DNA of 64,000 bases from Algibacter lectus (GCF_900112395.1 NZ_FOLN01000002.1:186001-250000); one strand, 5' to 3'; shown: positions 34,656 through 45,000, counted from the stretch's first letter. The notes: generated from the letters alone by a model not told the origin. Translations and numbers: made by a program.

Positions 34656-37088
34656 CTACTTAGGATCTAAAATAGTATTAATACGCTCTAAACAATCTTT
34701 ATAGTGGTATTTTGTTGTAGTGTCAGTAGAACGATAAGATGCGTTAATAACAATCTTTTTTAACACAGATAATTCTCCTCTTGCCAAAGCTCTAACATCT
34801 GACGGTTCTGTCATTAAAAAAGCCATACGCTCAATATATGCACGTTGTAAATTACGACGATAGATATCTACATTTTTTGTCGCGTTAGCTTCTATCCAAA
34901 GTCCTTTACGAACATCTTGTAGTAACTCTAAAGCAGAATAATTGTTTGCGTCTATAGTTTCATGATCAATTAAACGTTCTAAAATCTCGTGACTCAATAA
35001 TTTATTTAAAAAACTACTTTGGTATTTACCTAAACGCGCTGTGTAACCTTCATAATCTGTTCGGCTTAAAAGTTCTTTTTGAACTAACCAACTCGGTGTT
35101 GTAAATGCATTTTCATGTAACCATTGTACGGATGCTTTTTGAGTTTCTTTAGGTACAGCTTCAAACGGAATACCAGACTGGTTCGGGTTAATTAAATTCT
35201 CATGTACACCTCCAACATTGGTTAATACATGACTGATATAACGACGCCACGCTCCAAATAACTCATCATATAACTCCTCTAAATCATCGTAATCATTAGT
35301 AACATCACTAGTCCATTCTGGTAAATGAATAGAAACATATTTTAAGTTTTTAAGCGCATAAGTACTCGCTTTTATAGCATCGTTTCCTATATCTTCTGTT
35401 TGTGATGTAGGGTCAAAACGGCTTCTTTGTTTTCCGAAGATATATTTTGGGTCACCAGCTTTTTCAAGAATCCAACCATCTAGAGTTATTAGTTCTGCCT
35501 CTGGAGTATTGGCCTCTGGAATAACACGGTATCCCCAGTTAATAGCATAATCATCATAAGCTCCTAATTTTCTAATAAATCTAATATTTTCATCACCAGG
35601 TTGGGCAATATAATTATAACGCGCATAGTCCATAATAGTAGAAGCAATGCCGTTCTTTTGTGTAAAATCTCCATTTCTATAGCTTTCAACATCATAAGCT
35701 TTACTTGCACTCATATTATGCGGTAAACCTAAAGTGTGCCCTACTTCGTGAGCTATTACCATTTTCATCATTTCACCAATATCTTCTTTCGGTGTATTTA
35801 AAGTTCTAGCCGCAGGATTAGCCGCGCCCGTTTCAATTAAATATCGATTTCTATACGATCGTAAATGGTTATGATACCAAATAATGTCACTTTCAATAAT
35901 TTCTCCTGTCCTCGGGTCCGATACGCTTGGTCCCATAGCGTTTCTAGTTGTGCTCGCTACATAACGTATTACAGAATAACGAATATCTTCTGGACTAAAA
36001 TCTGGATCTTCTTCTTTACTTGGCGGATCTTTAGCTATGATGGCATTTTTAAAACCAGCTTTCTCAAAAGGACCTTGCCACAGCTCTACGCCTTCTTTAA
36101 TATATTTACGCAAGTTTTCTGGTGTAGCCGGATCTAAATAATACACAATAGGTTTAATAGGTTCTACTAATTCACCACGATCATAAGCTTCTGGATCTTT
36201 AGGTTCCATACGCCATTTACGAATAAAAGTTTTAGTATCAGACTTTAATGCTTCACTGCCATAGTCTACGTGATCTAGAGTAAACCAACCCACGCGGTCA
36301 TCTGAAAAACGAGATTGCATAGGTTTTTCTGGTAACAAAATCATAGATTGATTCATTTGTAAGCTTATAGACTCACCACTTCTAAAAGATGGTGGTGCAG
36401 ATGCATTGTAAGTCATATCTTGTACCACTTCAATATTCTCGGGAAAACTCTTAACACTGTTTATAAAACTTCTAGAAGCGTCTAAATTTTTTACCTTATA
36501 TTCACTACGCATATAAGACGGTAAACCACTTATGGCTTTAACATCACTAGTATAAAACTTAGTAACATCTACAACTATTGCTGTAGAATCTTTGCTAAAC
36601 GCACTAATGTCAAAAGCAAATAATGTAGGTTCGTAATTATTAGATTTAACCGAAATGCTAATTGGTAACTCTTCATTAGCTACCGAACTATAAGATTTCT
36701 CTTTAATCAGTATTTTATTTTGAAAGCGCTCCCATGTTACTAAACGCGAATTGGTTTTAGTTCCCGCATTAACATAGCCATCGCCCATATTGGTTGGCAA
36801 TTTCGAAATTCTACTTACTAGAAGCATATCTTTCCCTAAGTGTTCCATAGGAATTTCAAAAAAATACGATTCTCCAACTTGGTGTGTTTTAAATAAACCA
36901 TCATCTGAAATGGCACTTTTAGTAATTACCTCGTTGTAGGGTTTTATTTTTCCCTCTTTTTTCTTTTCAGGAGGTTTAGATATTTCACTTTTATCTTTTT
37001 TATTCTTTTTCCGTTTAGATTGAGCGTAGTTGCTTGTAGAAGCCAAGCACATTATTAATGATAAAGTTACAAGTATTATTTTTTTCAT
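34656..37088 (-). CDS. secreted zinc-dependent metalloprotease (DUF5117/DUF4953 type)
   Basis: An 810-residue protein with a signal peptide (1-22, STSNYAQ) and a Lys/Glu-rich linker. The DUF5118/DUF5117-like region spans about 45-380. The metzincin zinc-site helix IAHEVGHTLGLPHN is near residue 446, matching HExxHxxGxxH. The C-terminal DUF4953-like part follows (about 500-800). There is no T9SS sorting tail, so it is likely periplasmic. This is a widespread Bacteroidota family with unknown substrate. It is monocistronic, ending at a bidirectional terminator. Confidence 0.88.
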   Translation of the reverse strand: MKKIILVTLSLIMCLASTSNYAQSKRKKNKKDKSEISKPPEKKKEGKIKPYNEVITKSAISDDGLFKTHQVGESYFFEIPMEHLGKDMLLVSRISKLPTNMGDGYVNAGTKTNSRLVTWERFQNKILIKEKSYSSVANEELPISISVKSNNYEPTLFAFDISAFSKDSTAIVVDVTKFYTSDVKAISGLPSYMRSEYKVKNLDASRSFINSVKSFPENIEVVQDMTYNASAPPSFRSGESISLQMNQSMILLPEKPMQSRFSDDRVGWFTLDHVDYGSEALKSDTKTFIRKWRMEPKDPEAYDRGELVEPIKPIVYYLDPATPENLRKYIKEGVELWQGPFEKAGFKNAIIAKDPPSKEEDPDFSPEDIRYSVIRYVASTTRNAMGPSVSDPRTGEIIESDIIWYHNHLRSYRNRYLIETGAANPAARTLNTPKEDIGEMMKMVIAHEVGHTLGLPHNMSASKAYDVESYRNGDFTQKNGIASTIMDYARYNYIAQPGDENIRFIRKLGAYDDYAINWGYRVIPEANTPEAELITLDGWILEKAGDPKYIFGKQRSRFDPTSQTEDIGNDAIKASTYALKNLKYVSIHLPEWTSDVTNDYDDLEELYDELFGAWRRYISHVLTNVGGVHENLINPNQSGIPFEAVPKETQKASVQWLHENAFTTPSWLVQKELLSRTDYEGYTARLGKYQSSFLNKLLSHEILERLIDHETIDANNYSALELLQDVRKGLWIEANATKNVDIYRRNLQRAYIERMAFLMTEPSDVRALARGELSVLKKIVINASYRSTDTTTKYHYKDCLERINTILDPK

Positions 37089-37449
37089 AAGGAAAGAGTT
37101 AGATACATAATCTTTAAAAATAAAAAATTAATACCATTAGCACTTTTTTTTTCACAAAATTTTAAGGCAAATTAATATTACAATTACGGATTTATTATTT
37201 TGAAAAGCTTTTAGTTAGAATTTAATATTAAAAAGCAAAACATTTACTAGTTTATCATGACTAATATTTTCGAGTTTCTCACAGCAACTTCTCCATATTT
37301 CCATATTACATCATTCAAGTAAATAACCTGTCATCACTTTAAAAACCAATAAGTTATTAAATTAAGTTAGAAACAATATAAATTTCTTACTAATTCTCAT
37401 TTCTATAATACTTTATATAAGGATTACTTCTCTATCACCCCCAATTTTA

Positions 37450-37457
37450 TATCTTTG
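37450..37457 (+). promoter_or_regulatory. -7 box TATCTTTG
   Basis: An exact TAnnTTTG match 50 bases before ATG 37508. The other bases of the 419-base spacer 37089-37507 are AT-rich and show no gene, repeat or RNA that I can recognise. Confidence 0.4.
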
Positions 37458-37507
37458 CATTTTACGCTATAGTCAACACTATAGACACTTTATAAATTTA
37501 AAGATGA

Positions 37508-38338
37508 ATGAATAAACATTTAAATATAAAAACAATTTGCTTTGTAGGTTTAGCCTATATATTGTGTTTTCAGGTAAAAGCACAAGGTGTAGATTTTTTA
37601 TTTAACGAAGAGTTAAACACTTTAATGACTCAAAAAGAAGGCGGTTCTCCTTATACTTTTGAAATAATTAGTGTTGTTTATACAACTGTAGGTGAAAAAC
37701 CAACAACTAAACGTTTAACAACTTTCTATAAAAAAGCTTTAGCATTTACTAACAAAGCCAAAGCTGATAGCACACGAATAGCTAACCTAAATAAAGAATC
37801 AAAACTTACACCTGCCGTTAAAAAAGAAATCACAGATGTTAACAATCGATTAAGAATAGCGCGAAGAACCTTAAAGTCAGTAAAAAAATATGAAATTGTA
37901 CCAAGCCAAGTTTCTGTTGGAAAGTATAATAAATATAAAATAAGAAGAAGTGTTTTTAAACCAGAAAACATCTTTGTAGGTGCATTTAAAAATTTAGGTT
38001 CATTTTATGTTACTAAAAGTATAGATGGCTATAATGAGAGAGACTTAATTTCTGTTGCTAACGCGAAAAGCAATAATTTAACAAGTGAATACTTTCTTTT
38101 CGAAAATCAATTTGTTCTAATTGAAAATATTCAAACCAAGGTTGTCTATATGGTTTACCCAGATTTTTTAGAGAAATATGCCATTAATAAAATAGCAGCT
38201 CAAGAAAAGTATAAGGGTAAAATTAGTTTACCTAAAAAGGAATACATCCATGATTACGATAAAAAGATAGACTCTATAATTATAGATTATAATTACAAGG
38301 AATATAGTCGATCTATAAATATTAAAAATAAATTATAA
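37508..38338 (+). CDS. secreted hypothetical protein
   Basis: A 276-residue protein with a signal peptide (about 1-25, ending FQVKAQ). The mature part starts with FLFNEELNTLMTQ, has a lysine-rich helical middle (KKALAFTNKAKADSTRIANL, KEITDVNNRLRIARRTLKSV), and a beta-rich end (YFLFENQFVLIENIQTKVVY). Very basic. No family recognised. It has its own promoter and terminator, so it is monocistronic. Confidence 0.6.
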   Translation: MNKHLNIKTICFVGLAYILCFQVKAQGVDFLFNEELNTLMTQKEGGSPYTFEIISVVYTTVGEKPTTKRLTTFYKKALAFTNKAKADSTRIANLNKESKLTPAVKKEITDVNNRLRIARRTLKSVKKYEIVPSQVSVGKYNKYKIRRSVFKPENIFVGAFKNLGSFYVTKSIDGYNERDLISVANAKSNNLTSEYFLFENQFVLIENIQTKVVYMVYPDFLEKYAINKIAAQEKYKGKISLPKKEYIHDYDKKIDSIIIDYNYKEYSRSINIKNKL

Positions 38339-38396
38339 AGATTGGATGTTCCAAAATAAATATGCGATACATATTTAAAACCTAAAATAATTATAT

Positions 38397-38436
38397 AAAA
38401 AAAACCTGTTAAGAAATTTCTTAACAGGTTTTTTTT
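38397..38436. terminator. bidirectional rho-independent terminator
   Basis: AACCTGTTAAGAAA (38403-38416) and TTTCTTAACAGGTT (38417-38430) form a perfect hairpin flanked by A and T runs. It lies between convergent genes and ends the leu operon on the minus strand. Confidence 0.9.
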
Positions 38437-38458
38437 ATATAATTGAGGTATTAACTCT

Positions 38459-39517
38459 CTAGATATTTGCAGCTAAAAAGTCACCAACTTCTTTAGTACC
38501 GTAAGCTTTTCCGCCATCGGCTAAATCTTCAGTAACAATACCTTCAGCTAACGCTTTGTTTACAGCATCTCTAATAACTTTTCCTTCTTCTGGTAAGTTA
38601 AAGGCAATTTCAAACATCATGGCTGCCGATAAAACCATGGCCATTGGGTTCGCAATATTTAATCCAGTTGCCTGTGGGTAAGATCCGTGAATAGGTTCGA
38701 ATAAAGCAATATCAGATCCCATAGATGCCGATGGCATTAATCCCATAGATCCAGAAATAACTGAGGCCTCATCCGTTAAAATATCACCAAATAAGTTTTC
38801 AGTAATTAAAACATCGTAGCTATTTGGCCATTGTACTAAACGCATAGCAACTGCATCAACCAACTCGTAACTTACTTCAACTTCAGGATAATCTTTTTCC
38901 ATAGCCTGAACAGTTTCTCTCCACAAACGAGATGTCTCCATAACGTTAGCTTTATCAACACAACATAATCTTTTAGAACGTGTCATTGCTAATTCAAAAC
39001 CTTTTTTAGCCAAACGTTGTACTTCAACACGTGTATAAACACAGTTATCAAAAGCCGTTTCACCACCATCTCTTCTACCTTTTTCTCCAAAATAGATTCC
39101 ACCAGTTAACTCACGTAAAAACACTAAATCTGTTCCTTCAATACGCTCTTGTTTTAAAGGTGATTTATCTAATAAAGACGGAAACGTAAACGTTGGTCTT
39201 AAATTAGCAAATAAGCCCAATTGCTTACGCATTTGAAGTAAACCATTTTCTGGACGTACTTTTGCCGAAGGATCATTATCAAAACGAGGCAAACCAATAG
39301 CTCCAAATAAAACAGCATCCGAAGCCAAACAAACTTGGTGCGTACTGTCTGGGTAAGGTTCTCCAACCGCATCAATAGCAGCAGCACCTGTTAATGCTGG
39401 CTTCCAAGTTATTTCATGTCCAAATTTTTGCGCAACCGCTTCACTAACTTTTTGTGCTTGCTCCATTACTTCAGGTCCAATACCGTCACCTGCTAAAACT
39501 GCAATATTAAATTTCAT
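38459..39517 (-). CDS. leuB: 3-isopropylmalate dehydrogenase
   Basis: A 352-residue NAD-dependent dehydrogenase that oxidises and decarboxylates 3-isopropylmalate to 2-ketoisocaproate in leucine synthesis. LAGDGIGPEVM is at the N-terminus, NGLLQMRKQLGLFANLRP and RELTGGIYFGEKGR bind substrate, and LFGDILTDEASVISGSMGLM and FEPIHGSYPQATG form the metal and NAD regions. Full length. It is the last gene of the leuC-D-A-B operon, separated from leuA by a repeat element. Confidence 0.95.
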   Translation of the reverse strand: MKFNIAVLAGDGIGPEVMEQAQKVSEAVAQKFGHEITWKPALTGAAAIDAVGEPYPDSTHQVCLASDAVLFGAIGLPRFDNDPSAKVRPENGLLQMRKQLGLFANLRPTFTFPSLLDKSPLKQERIEGTDLVFLRELTGGIYFGEKGRRDGGETAFDNCVYTRVEVQRLAKKGFELAMTRSKRLCCVDKANVMETSRLWRETVQAMEKDYPEVEVSYELVDAVAMRLVQWPNSYDVLITENLFGDILTDEASVISGSMGLMPSASMGSDIALFEPIHGSYPQATGLNIANPMAMVLSAAMMFEIAFNLPEEGKVIRDAVNKALAEGIVTEDLADGGKAYGTKEVGDFLAANI

Positions 39518-39556
39518 CTTTATTAATTTTAAACTTTAAATTCTATTTATTTTTTT

Positions 39557-39702
39557 GGCGTTTCTTTTTGCTCATCCCTGTGAAGTGTAGTACCAAAATA
39601 AGTTTTGAAGTACACTTGTCAGCATCGCAAAAAGTCGGACTTTCACTACTCACTTCCTCCTACCGTCGGCGAGCTCAAACAAACCGTTCAATCCTTAACG
39701 CG
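39557..39702 (-). repeat. intergenic repeat element between leuA and leuB
   Basis: The 242-base gap inside the leu operon holds a GC-richer block running from GGCGTTTC (39557) through AAAGTCGGACTTTCACTACT to TTAACGCGGG (ends about 39704), with GCGTT and AACGC as inverted ends. From memory, blocks of the form GGCGTT...GTCGGGCTTTC...AACGC recur in Bacteroidota intergenic DNA; no coding function is apparent. Family identity and strand are unverified. Confidence 0.5.
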
Positions 39703-39759
39703 GGTCTGTCTACAATGTTTCTGTATAGCGTTAACAGTTTCAGTTTACAATAAACTCAT

Positions 39760-41280
39760 TTAGCTCACCACTATATTCATCATCTTTTCAGTAGCCTTAA
39801 TTGCCGAAACTGTTTGATCGGAATCTAAACCACGTGTTTTAAATTCTTTTTCAGCACTTTTCCATGTAATAATGGTTTCACAAAGTGCATCCGAGTTACT
39901 TCCAGGTGGTATACGTACTGCATAATCCACTAATTTAGGTAACTTTAATTGTTTCTGTTTAAAAACACTTTTAATAGCATTCATAAACGCATCAAATTGG
40001 CCATCGCCATGAGCGCTTTCTTCAAAAACTTCGTCGTTTATAGTAAGTGAAACCGTAGTTGTAGGTTTTAAGCCCATAGCATGCGTTAGCACATATGCGT
40101 TCACTTTCACTTTTTCCTCATAACTTCTGTCTAAAACATCCGAAATAATATAAGGTAAATCCTCCTTGGTAACTACTTGTTTTTTATCGCCCAACTCAAT
40201 AATACGTTGGGTTACTTTTTTAAGATCTTCACCATCAAGCTGAAGTCCTAATTCTTGTAAATTCTTCTGTATGTTGGCCTTTCCAGACGATTTCCCTAAG
40301 GCATATTTTCGGGTTCTCCCAAAACGTTCAGGCATTAAATCACTGAAATATAAATTGTTTTTATTGTCACCATCTGCATGTATTCCGGCAGTTTGCGTAA
40401 ATACATTAGCCCCAACAACAGGCTTATTAGCAGGAATCATAAAACCAGAAAAGGTTTCAATCAACTTACTAATGGTATATAAAAAATTCTCATTTACACC
40501 AATTTCTACATCGGGCATAAAATCGTTAATAACAGCAACAGTACTAGCCATTGGCGCATTTCCTGCACGCTCACCCATACCATTAATTGTTAAATGCAAA
40601 CCATCTGCTCCGGCTTTTAAACCAGCCATAACATTGGCAACACCTAAATCGTAATCGTTATGTGCGTGAAAATCAAAATGTAAACTCGGGTATTTATCTT
40701 TAATTTCTTTTACAAAATTAAAAGATTCCTCTGGTGTTAATACGCCTAAAGTATCAGGAAGCATAACGCGCTTTACAGGTTGTGTTGATAAAAACTCTAA
40801 AAATTCAAAAACATAAGCTTTAGAGTTTCGCATACCATTACTCCAATCTTCTAAATAAATATTAGTTTCAATACCGTGTTCTGTGGCTTGAATAATATTT
40901 TCTTTAATTTCTATAAAGTGCTGATTTGGAGTTTTTTTAAGCTGATGTGTTAAATGGTTTAACGAACCTTTAGTTAATAAGTTTTGAACCTTTGCTCCTG
41001 CTTCTAGCATCCAATTAATAGAGATCCCTTTATCAACAAAAGTTAAAACTTCAACAGCATTTAAATAGTTGCTTTCCTTAGCCCAAGCTGTAACATCCTT
41101 AACCGCCTGAAGTTCACCTTGCGACACACGTGCCGAGGCAATTTCAATACGGTCTACTTTTAGTTCTTCTAATAAAAGTTTAGCTATAGTGAGCTTTTCA
41201 GAAGCAGAAAACGACACGCTCGAGGTTTGTTCACCATCGCGCAATGTCGTATCCATTATTTCAATTCTTTTTACTTCCAT
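39760..41280 (-). CDS. leuA: 2-isopropylmalate synthase-type enzyme (LeuA/CimA family)
   Basis: A 506-residue DRE-TIM metallolyase. The catalytic DTTLRDGEQ is at residues 10-18, the metal-binding HAHNDYDLGVAN near 205, and NGMGERAGNAP near 233. A C-terminal LeuA regulatory-dimer domain covers about 370-500, so feedback control is expected. It condenses acetyl-CoA with a 2-keto acid. The YLEDWSNGM motif also occurs in citramalate synthases, so a CimA activity is possible, but its place between leuD and leuB favours leucine synthesis. It starts 4 bases after leuD ends. Confidence 0.82.
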   Translation of the reverse strand: MEVKRIEIMDTTLRDGEQTSSVSFSASEKLTIAKLLLEELKVDRIEIASARVSQGELQAVKDVTAWAKESNYLNAVEVLTFVDKGISINWMLEAGAKVQNLLTKGSLNHLTHQLKKTPNQHFIEIKENIIQATEHGIETNIYLEDWSNGMRNSKAYVFEFLEFLSTQPVKRVMLPDTLGVLTPEESFNFVKEIKDKYPSLHFDFHAHNDYDLGVANVMAGLKAGADGLHLTINGMGERAGNAPMASTVAVINDFMPDVEIGVNENFLYTISKLIETFSGFMIPANKPVVGANVFTQTAGIHADGDNKNNLYFSDLMPERFGRTRKYALGKSSGKANIQKNLQELGLQLDGEDLKKVTQRIIELGDKKQVVTKEDLPYIISDVLDRSYEEKVKVNAYVLTHAMGLKPTTTVSLTINDEVFEESAHGDGQFDAFMNAIKSVFKQKQLKLPKLVDYAVRIPPGSNSDALCETIITWKSAEKEFKTRGLDSDQTVSAIKATEKMMNIVVS

Positions 41281-41283
41281 TTT

Positions 41284-41880
41284 CTAGAAAGGACGAGATT
41301 CAGTAAATGCCTCTATCTCGCTTTTCATGTTTTGTAAATAGTCGATATCATCAAAACCATTTAACATATTGTCTTTCTTATAACCATTAATATCAAAACT
41401 TTCTTTCGTTCCAGAAGAAAGTAATGTAATAGTTTGTGCTTTTAAATCAATTTCAACTTCCGTTTTTGGATCTGCATAAACAGCTTCAAAAATTTCATTA
41501 GAAAATTCTGGGCTAATTTGCACAGGTAATACTCCAATATTTAAACAGTTATTTTTAAAGATATCTGCAAAGAAACTAGATACTACACAACGAAAACCAT
41601 AATCGTAAACCGCCCAAGCAGCGTGCTCACGAGAAGAACCAGAACCAAAGTTCTTTCCTCCTAATAAAATTTTTCCTGTGTAAATTGGGTTATTTAATAT
41701 AAAATCTTCTTTTGGTGTATTATCACCATTATATCTCCAGTCACGGAATAAATTATCTCCAAAACCGTCACGAGTGGTCGCTTTTAAAAAACGAGCTGGT
41801 ATAATTTGATCAGTATCTACATTCTCTATTGGTAACGGTACTACGCTACTCGTTAATGTTGTAAATTTATCGTATGCCAT
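41284..41880 (-). CDS. leuD: 3-isopropylmalate dehydratase small subunit
   Basis: A 198-residue subunit if started at MAYDKFTTL (41880); an upstream ATG at 41928 adds 16 atypical residues (MAACCPLNTG). The swivel domain shows VDTDQIIPARFLKAT, KNFGSGSSREHAAWAV and FFADIFKNNCLNIGVLP. With LeuC it isomerises 2-isopropylmalate to 3-isopropylmalate. Between leuC and leuA on one transcript. Confidence 0.93.
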   Translation of the reverse strand: MAYDKFTTLTSSVVPLPIENVDTDQIIPARFLKATTRDGFGDNLFRDWRYNGDNTPKEDFILNNPIYTGKILLGGKNFGSGSSREHAAWAVYDYGFRCVVSSFFADIFKNNCLNIGVLPVQISPEFSNEIFEAVYADPKTEVEIDLKAQTITLLSSGTKESFDINGYKKDNMLNGFDDIDYLQNMKSEIEAFTESRPF

Positions 41881-42016
41881 TTTTTTAATATTCAGTTTGC
41901 CAGTATTCAGTGGACAGCAAGCTGCCATAAACTGACGATTATTTTTTTATTCTTTTATAAAATCAACATATTGTTCAGTTTATTAACTTAACAACTGTTG
42001 ACTATACACTGCCAAC

Positions 42017-43411
42017 TTATAGTAAATCTCTAGGGTCTGTAACTACGCCTGTAACTGCTGCAGCTGCTGCAACTAACGGGCTCGCTAACAATGTTCTAGA
42101 TCCTGGTCCTTGACGACCTTCAAAGTTTCTGTTTGATGTACTTACCGCATATTTCCCAGCAGGAACTTTATCATCATTCATTGCTAAACAAGCAGAACAT
42201 CCTGGCTCTCTTAATACAAAACCAGCTGTTTCAAAAATATCTAGTAAACCTTCTTCTTTAATTTTAGCTTCAACAATGTGAGAACCTGGTACTAACCATG
42301 CCGTAACATTATCTGCTTTTTTGCGTCCTTTTACAATAGAAGCAAATGCACGGAAATCTTCAATACGTCCGTTAGTACAACTTCCAATAAATACGTAATC
42401 GATTTTCTTACCGATCATAGATTCATTTTCTGCATAACCCATATAAGCTAAAGACTTATCATAAGTAGACTTTCCTCCTTCTACAGATTCTGCAGATGGT
42501 ATATTTTTAGAAATTCCCATACCCATTCCCGGATTTGTTCCGTAGGTAATCATTGGCTCAATATCTGCTGCATTAAATACTAATTCTTTATCGAAAGTAG
42601 CATCTTCATCAGTTTTTAAAGTTTTCCAATAGGTCATTGCTTTATCCCAATCGGCTCCTTTTGGAGTCATGGCACGACCTTTAATATATTCAAATGTTTT
42701 TTCATCTGGAGCAATCATACCACCACGTGCACCCATCTCGATAGATAAGTTACAAACCGTCATACGACCTTCCATAGTCATGTTTTCAAAAACATCCCCA
42801 GCATACTCAACAAAATATCCAGTAGCACCAGAAGTTGTTAATTGAGAAATAATGTATAAACCAACATCTTTAGGCGTAACACCTTTACTGAGTGGCCCAT
42901 TAATGCTAATACGCATTTTTTTAGGTTTTGGTTGCATTATACATTGTGTAGTAAGCACCATTTCTACTTCTGAAGTACCAATACCAAAGGCAATAGCTCC
43001 AAAAGCACCGTGAGTAGATGTATGAGAATCTCCACAAACAATAGTTGCTCCTGGAAGTGTAATACCGTTTTCTGGTCCTACAACGTGAACAATACCATTA
43101 TTTTGGTGACCTAATCCCCAGTGACTAATACCGTATTGATTAGCATTATCTTCTAAAGTTTTTAACTGATTAGCAGATAACGGATCTTCAACAGGTAAAT
43201 GCTGATTAATTGTTGGTGTATTGTGATCGGCAACAGCAAATGTACGGTCTGGGTACAATACACTTAAGCCTCTACTTTTTAAACCTACAAAAGCTACAGG
43301 ACTTGTAACTTCGTGAATTAAGTGACGGTCTATATAAAACACATCTGGTCCATCTGCAATGTTTCGCACAACATGCGAATCCCACACTTTGTCAAATAAT
43401 GTACTACTCAT
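42017..43411 (-). CDS. leuC: 3-isopropylmalate dehydratase large subunit
   Basis: A 464-residue aconitase-family enzyme binding a [4Fe-4S] cluster. [20 protein letters not shown], the cluster cysteines in [12 protein letters not shown] and [11 protein letters not shown], and [16 protein letters not shown] are all present. First gene of the leuC-D-A-B operon, with a strong promoter 50-80 bases upstream and no visible leucine-codon leader peptide, so control is probably by a DNA-binding regulator rather than attenuation. Confidence 0.95.
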   Translation of the reverse strand: MSSTLFDKVWDSHVVRNIADGPDVFYIDRHLIHEVTSPVAFVGLKSRGLSVLYPDRTFAVADHNTPTINQHLPVEDPLSANQLKTLEDNANQYGISHWGLGHQNNGIVHVVGPENGITLPGATIVCGDSHTSTHGAFGAIAFGIGTSEVEMVLTTQCIMQPKPKKMRISINGPLSKGVTPKDVGLYIISQLTTSGATGYFVEYAGDVFENMTMEGRMTVCNLSIEMGARGGMIAPDEKTFEYIKGRAMTPKGADWDKAMTYWKTLKTDEDATFDKELVFNAADIEPMITYGTNPGMGMGISKNIPSAESVEGGKSTYDKSLAYMGYAENESMIGKKIDYVFIGSCTNGRIEDFRAFASIVKGRKKADNVTAWLVPGSHIVEAKIKEEGLLDIFETAGFVLREPGCSACLAMNDDKVPAGKYAVSTSNRNFEGRQGPGSRTLLASPLVAAAAAVTGVVTDPRDLL

Positions 43412-43436
43412 AAAAAATTTAAATTTTTGTATTAAA

Positions 43437-43490
43437 ATAGCTTTAAAGCTATAAGAGTAACAAATTTAGAGTTTATTACAGTATTTCAAA
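43437..43490 (-). promoter_or_regulatory. leu operon promoter with palindrome at the start site
   Basis: On the minus strand TTTG (43490-43487) is followed after 18 bases by TAAATTTG (43468-43461), matching both the -33 and -7 Bacteroidota boxes. Just downstream, ATAGCTTTAAAGCTAT (43452-43437) is a perfect 16-base palindrome overlapping the first transcribed bases, a good candidate operator. Confidence 0.6.
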
Positions 43491-43612
43491 ACTTTATAGT
43501 CCTTAGTTACTTTATTTTTATAAAATCACCAACGGAACCGATATAATTTGAATTTAATGCAATGAAATCTTAAAAATGATTATAATTTTTAAAAGAATAT
43601 TAAGGCTAGATT

Positions 43613-43996
43613 TTATAACCTATCGGCTACATATTCAATTTCTGTTTTACCATGTGGTAATGCTTTACCATCAGGCCCAATATTAACCATTACAATGTTT
43701 GAAATTGTTATAATAGTTTCTCGCGTCATTTTATTTCTAACCTCTGCTCCTAACACCAATGAAGCCCTTCCAAATTTTACAACGTCGATACCAATTTCTA
43801 CAATATCACCTTGCTTTGCCGACGATTTAAAATCAATTTCACTCATAAATTTTGTTACCACTTTTTGGTTCTCTAATTGAATAATAGAATAAATAGCAGC
43901 TTCCTCGTCGATCCACTCTAATAAACGACCGCCAAACAATGTACCGTTGGCATTTAAATCTTCGGGTTTAACCCATTTTCTAGTATGAAATCTCAT
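43613..43996 (-). CDS. hotdog-fold acyl-CoA thioesterase (YciA-like)
   Basis: A 127-residue thioesterase. VKPEDLNANGTLFGGRLLEWIDE (about 9-31) contains the NxxGTxFGG..L.WiD catalytic motif of YciA/BACH-type acyl-CoA hydrolases. Full length for the family. It releases free fatty acid and CoA in the cytosol. It lies upstream of leuC on the same strand but behind leuC's own promoter, so probably separate. Confidence 0.88.
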   Translation of the reverse strand: MRFHTRKWVKPEDLNANGTLFGGRLLEWIDEEAAIYSIIQLENQKVVTKFMSEIDFKSSAKQGDIVEIGIDVVKFGRASLVLGAEVRNKMTRETIITISNIVMVNIGPDGKALPHGKTEIEYVADRL

Positions 43997-44112
43997 ATTT
44001 TATATCTTTAATTTTTAGTTCTTTTTATAAAATAAAGGTACTCTAAAAATCAGCATTAAAACAACCATTTTAATTACTCTTACTTATTCTAGTATGTGTT
44101 TTTATTATTAAC

Positions 44113-45000
44113 TTAAAATAAGGATTGCTGTTTTTCTTCATTCGGAATATTTAAAGCATATCCTAACTTTTCGTTAACCTGTTTTATAAAATATGCTGAA
44201 AGCAAAGGCGATTCTTCTTCAATGTTTTGATGAATGAAAAAATCGACTTCTTTAACACCTTGTTCTTTCCAAAGTTTTAAACGCTCAATCCAATCGTCTA
44301 ATCGTTCATAATCCGAAGGATGATTAGCTCCAACATAGCGCACAAAAGCTGTAGAATTAGTTAATCGCATGTGCATTAAATCGCGACGCCCAGCGGTATC
44401 TACAATAACATTAGAAATATTAAAGTCTTCTAAAAGTTGATACAAGGCATCCGCAATCACTTTGTCGTTATACCAATCGCTATGCCTAAATTCCATCGCT
44501 AAAGGAATGTTTTTAGGCCAGTTTTTAGCAAAAGCAACCACTTTATCAAAATCTTTAGGAGTGAAATTACTATGCATTTGTAAAAAAACAGTGCCTAGTT
44601 TTTCTTTTAAATGCGATGCATTGTATAGATATTGATCAACGACGCCTTCAACATTTTGTAGGCGTTTGTAATGACTAATTTCTTGATTCAACTTCGGAAA
44701 AAACTTAAACCCTTCTGGTGTTTTATTATACCAGGTTTCAAATTGTTCCGCAGGAAAAATGCGATAAAATGTAGCGTTTAGTTCTATAGAATTAAATTGC
44801 GAAGCATAATATTTAAGTTCATCTTTTGTACCACGAGGATAAAACCCCTTAAGATCTCCCCTATTCCATTTTGCACAACCTACATAAATATCTGGCATAT
44901 TATCATCCTTTACCGTATTTAAAATGCGCTTAGTATCTATATGATCTTGGGGTAAGGTAAAATCAATAGTATCAGGATTTGTAACACTGCCAAATTTCAT
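44113..45000 (-). CDS. DUF72 domain protein
   Basis: A 295-residue protein of the DUF72 (YecE) family with a TIM-barrel-like fold. IYVGCAKWNRGDLKGFYPRG (about 37-56), QFNSIELNATFYRIFP, HSDWYNDKVI and the C-terminal DFFIHQNIEEESPLLSAYF are family landmarks. The usual FVG(TS)SG start and DxRH..FN core are recognisable. The biochemical function is not established. Monocistronic. Confidence 0.88.
   Translation of the reverse strand: MKFGSVTNPDTIDFTLPQDHIDTKRILNTVKDDNMPDIYVGCAKWNRGDLKGFYPRGTKDELKYYASQFNSIELNATFYRIFPAEQFETWYNKTPEGFKFFPKLNQEISHYKRLQNVEGVVDQYLYNASHLKEKLGTVFLQMHSNFTPKDFDKVVAFAKNWPKNIPLAMEFRHSDWYNDKVIADALYQLLEDFNISNVIVDTAGRRDLMHMRLTNSTAFVRYVGANHPSDYERLDDWIERLKLWKEQGVKEVDFFIHQNIEEESPLLSAYFIKQVNEKLGYALNIPNEEKQQSLF

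Noticed and set aside
39568-39753. 61-codon open frame in the gap between leuA and leuB
   Set aside because: It coincides with the intergenic repeat element, with low-complexity composition and no family features.
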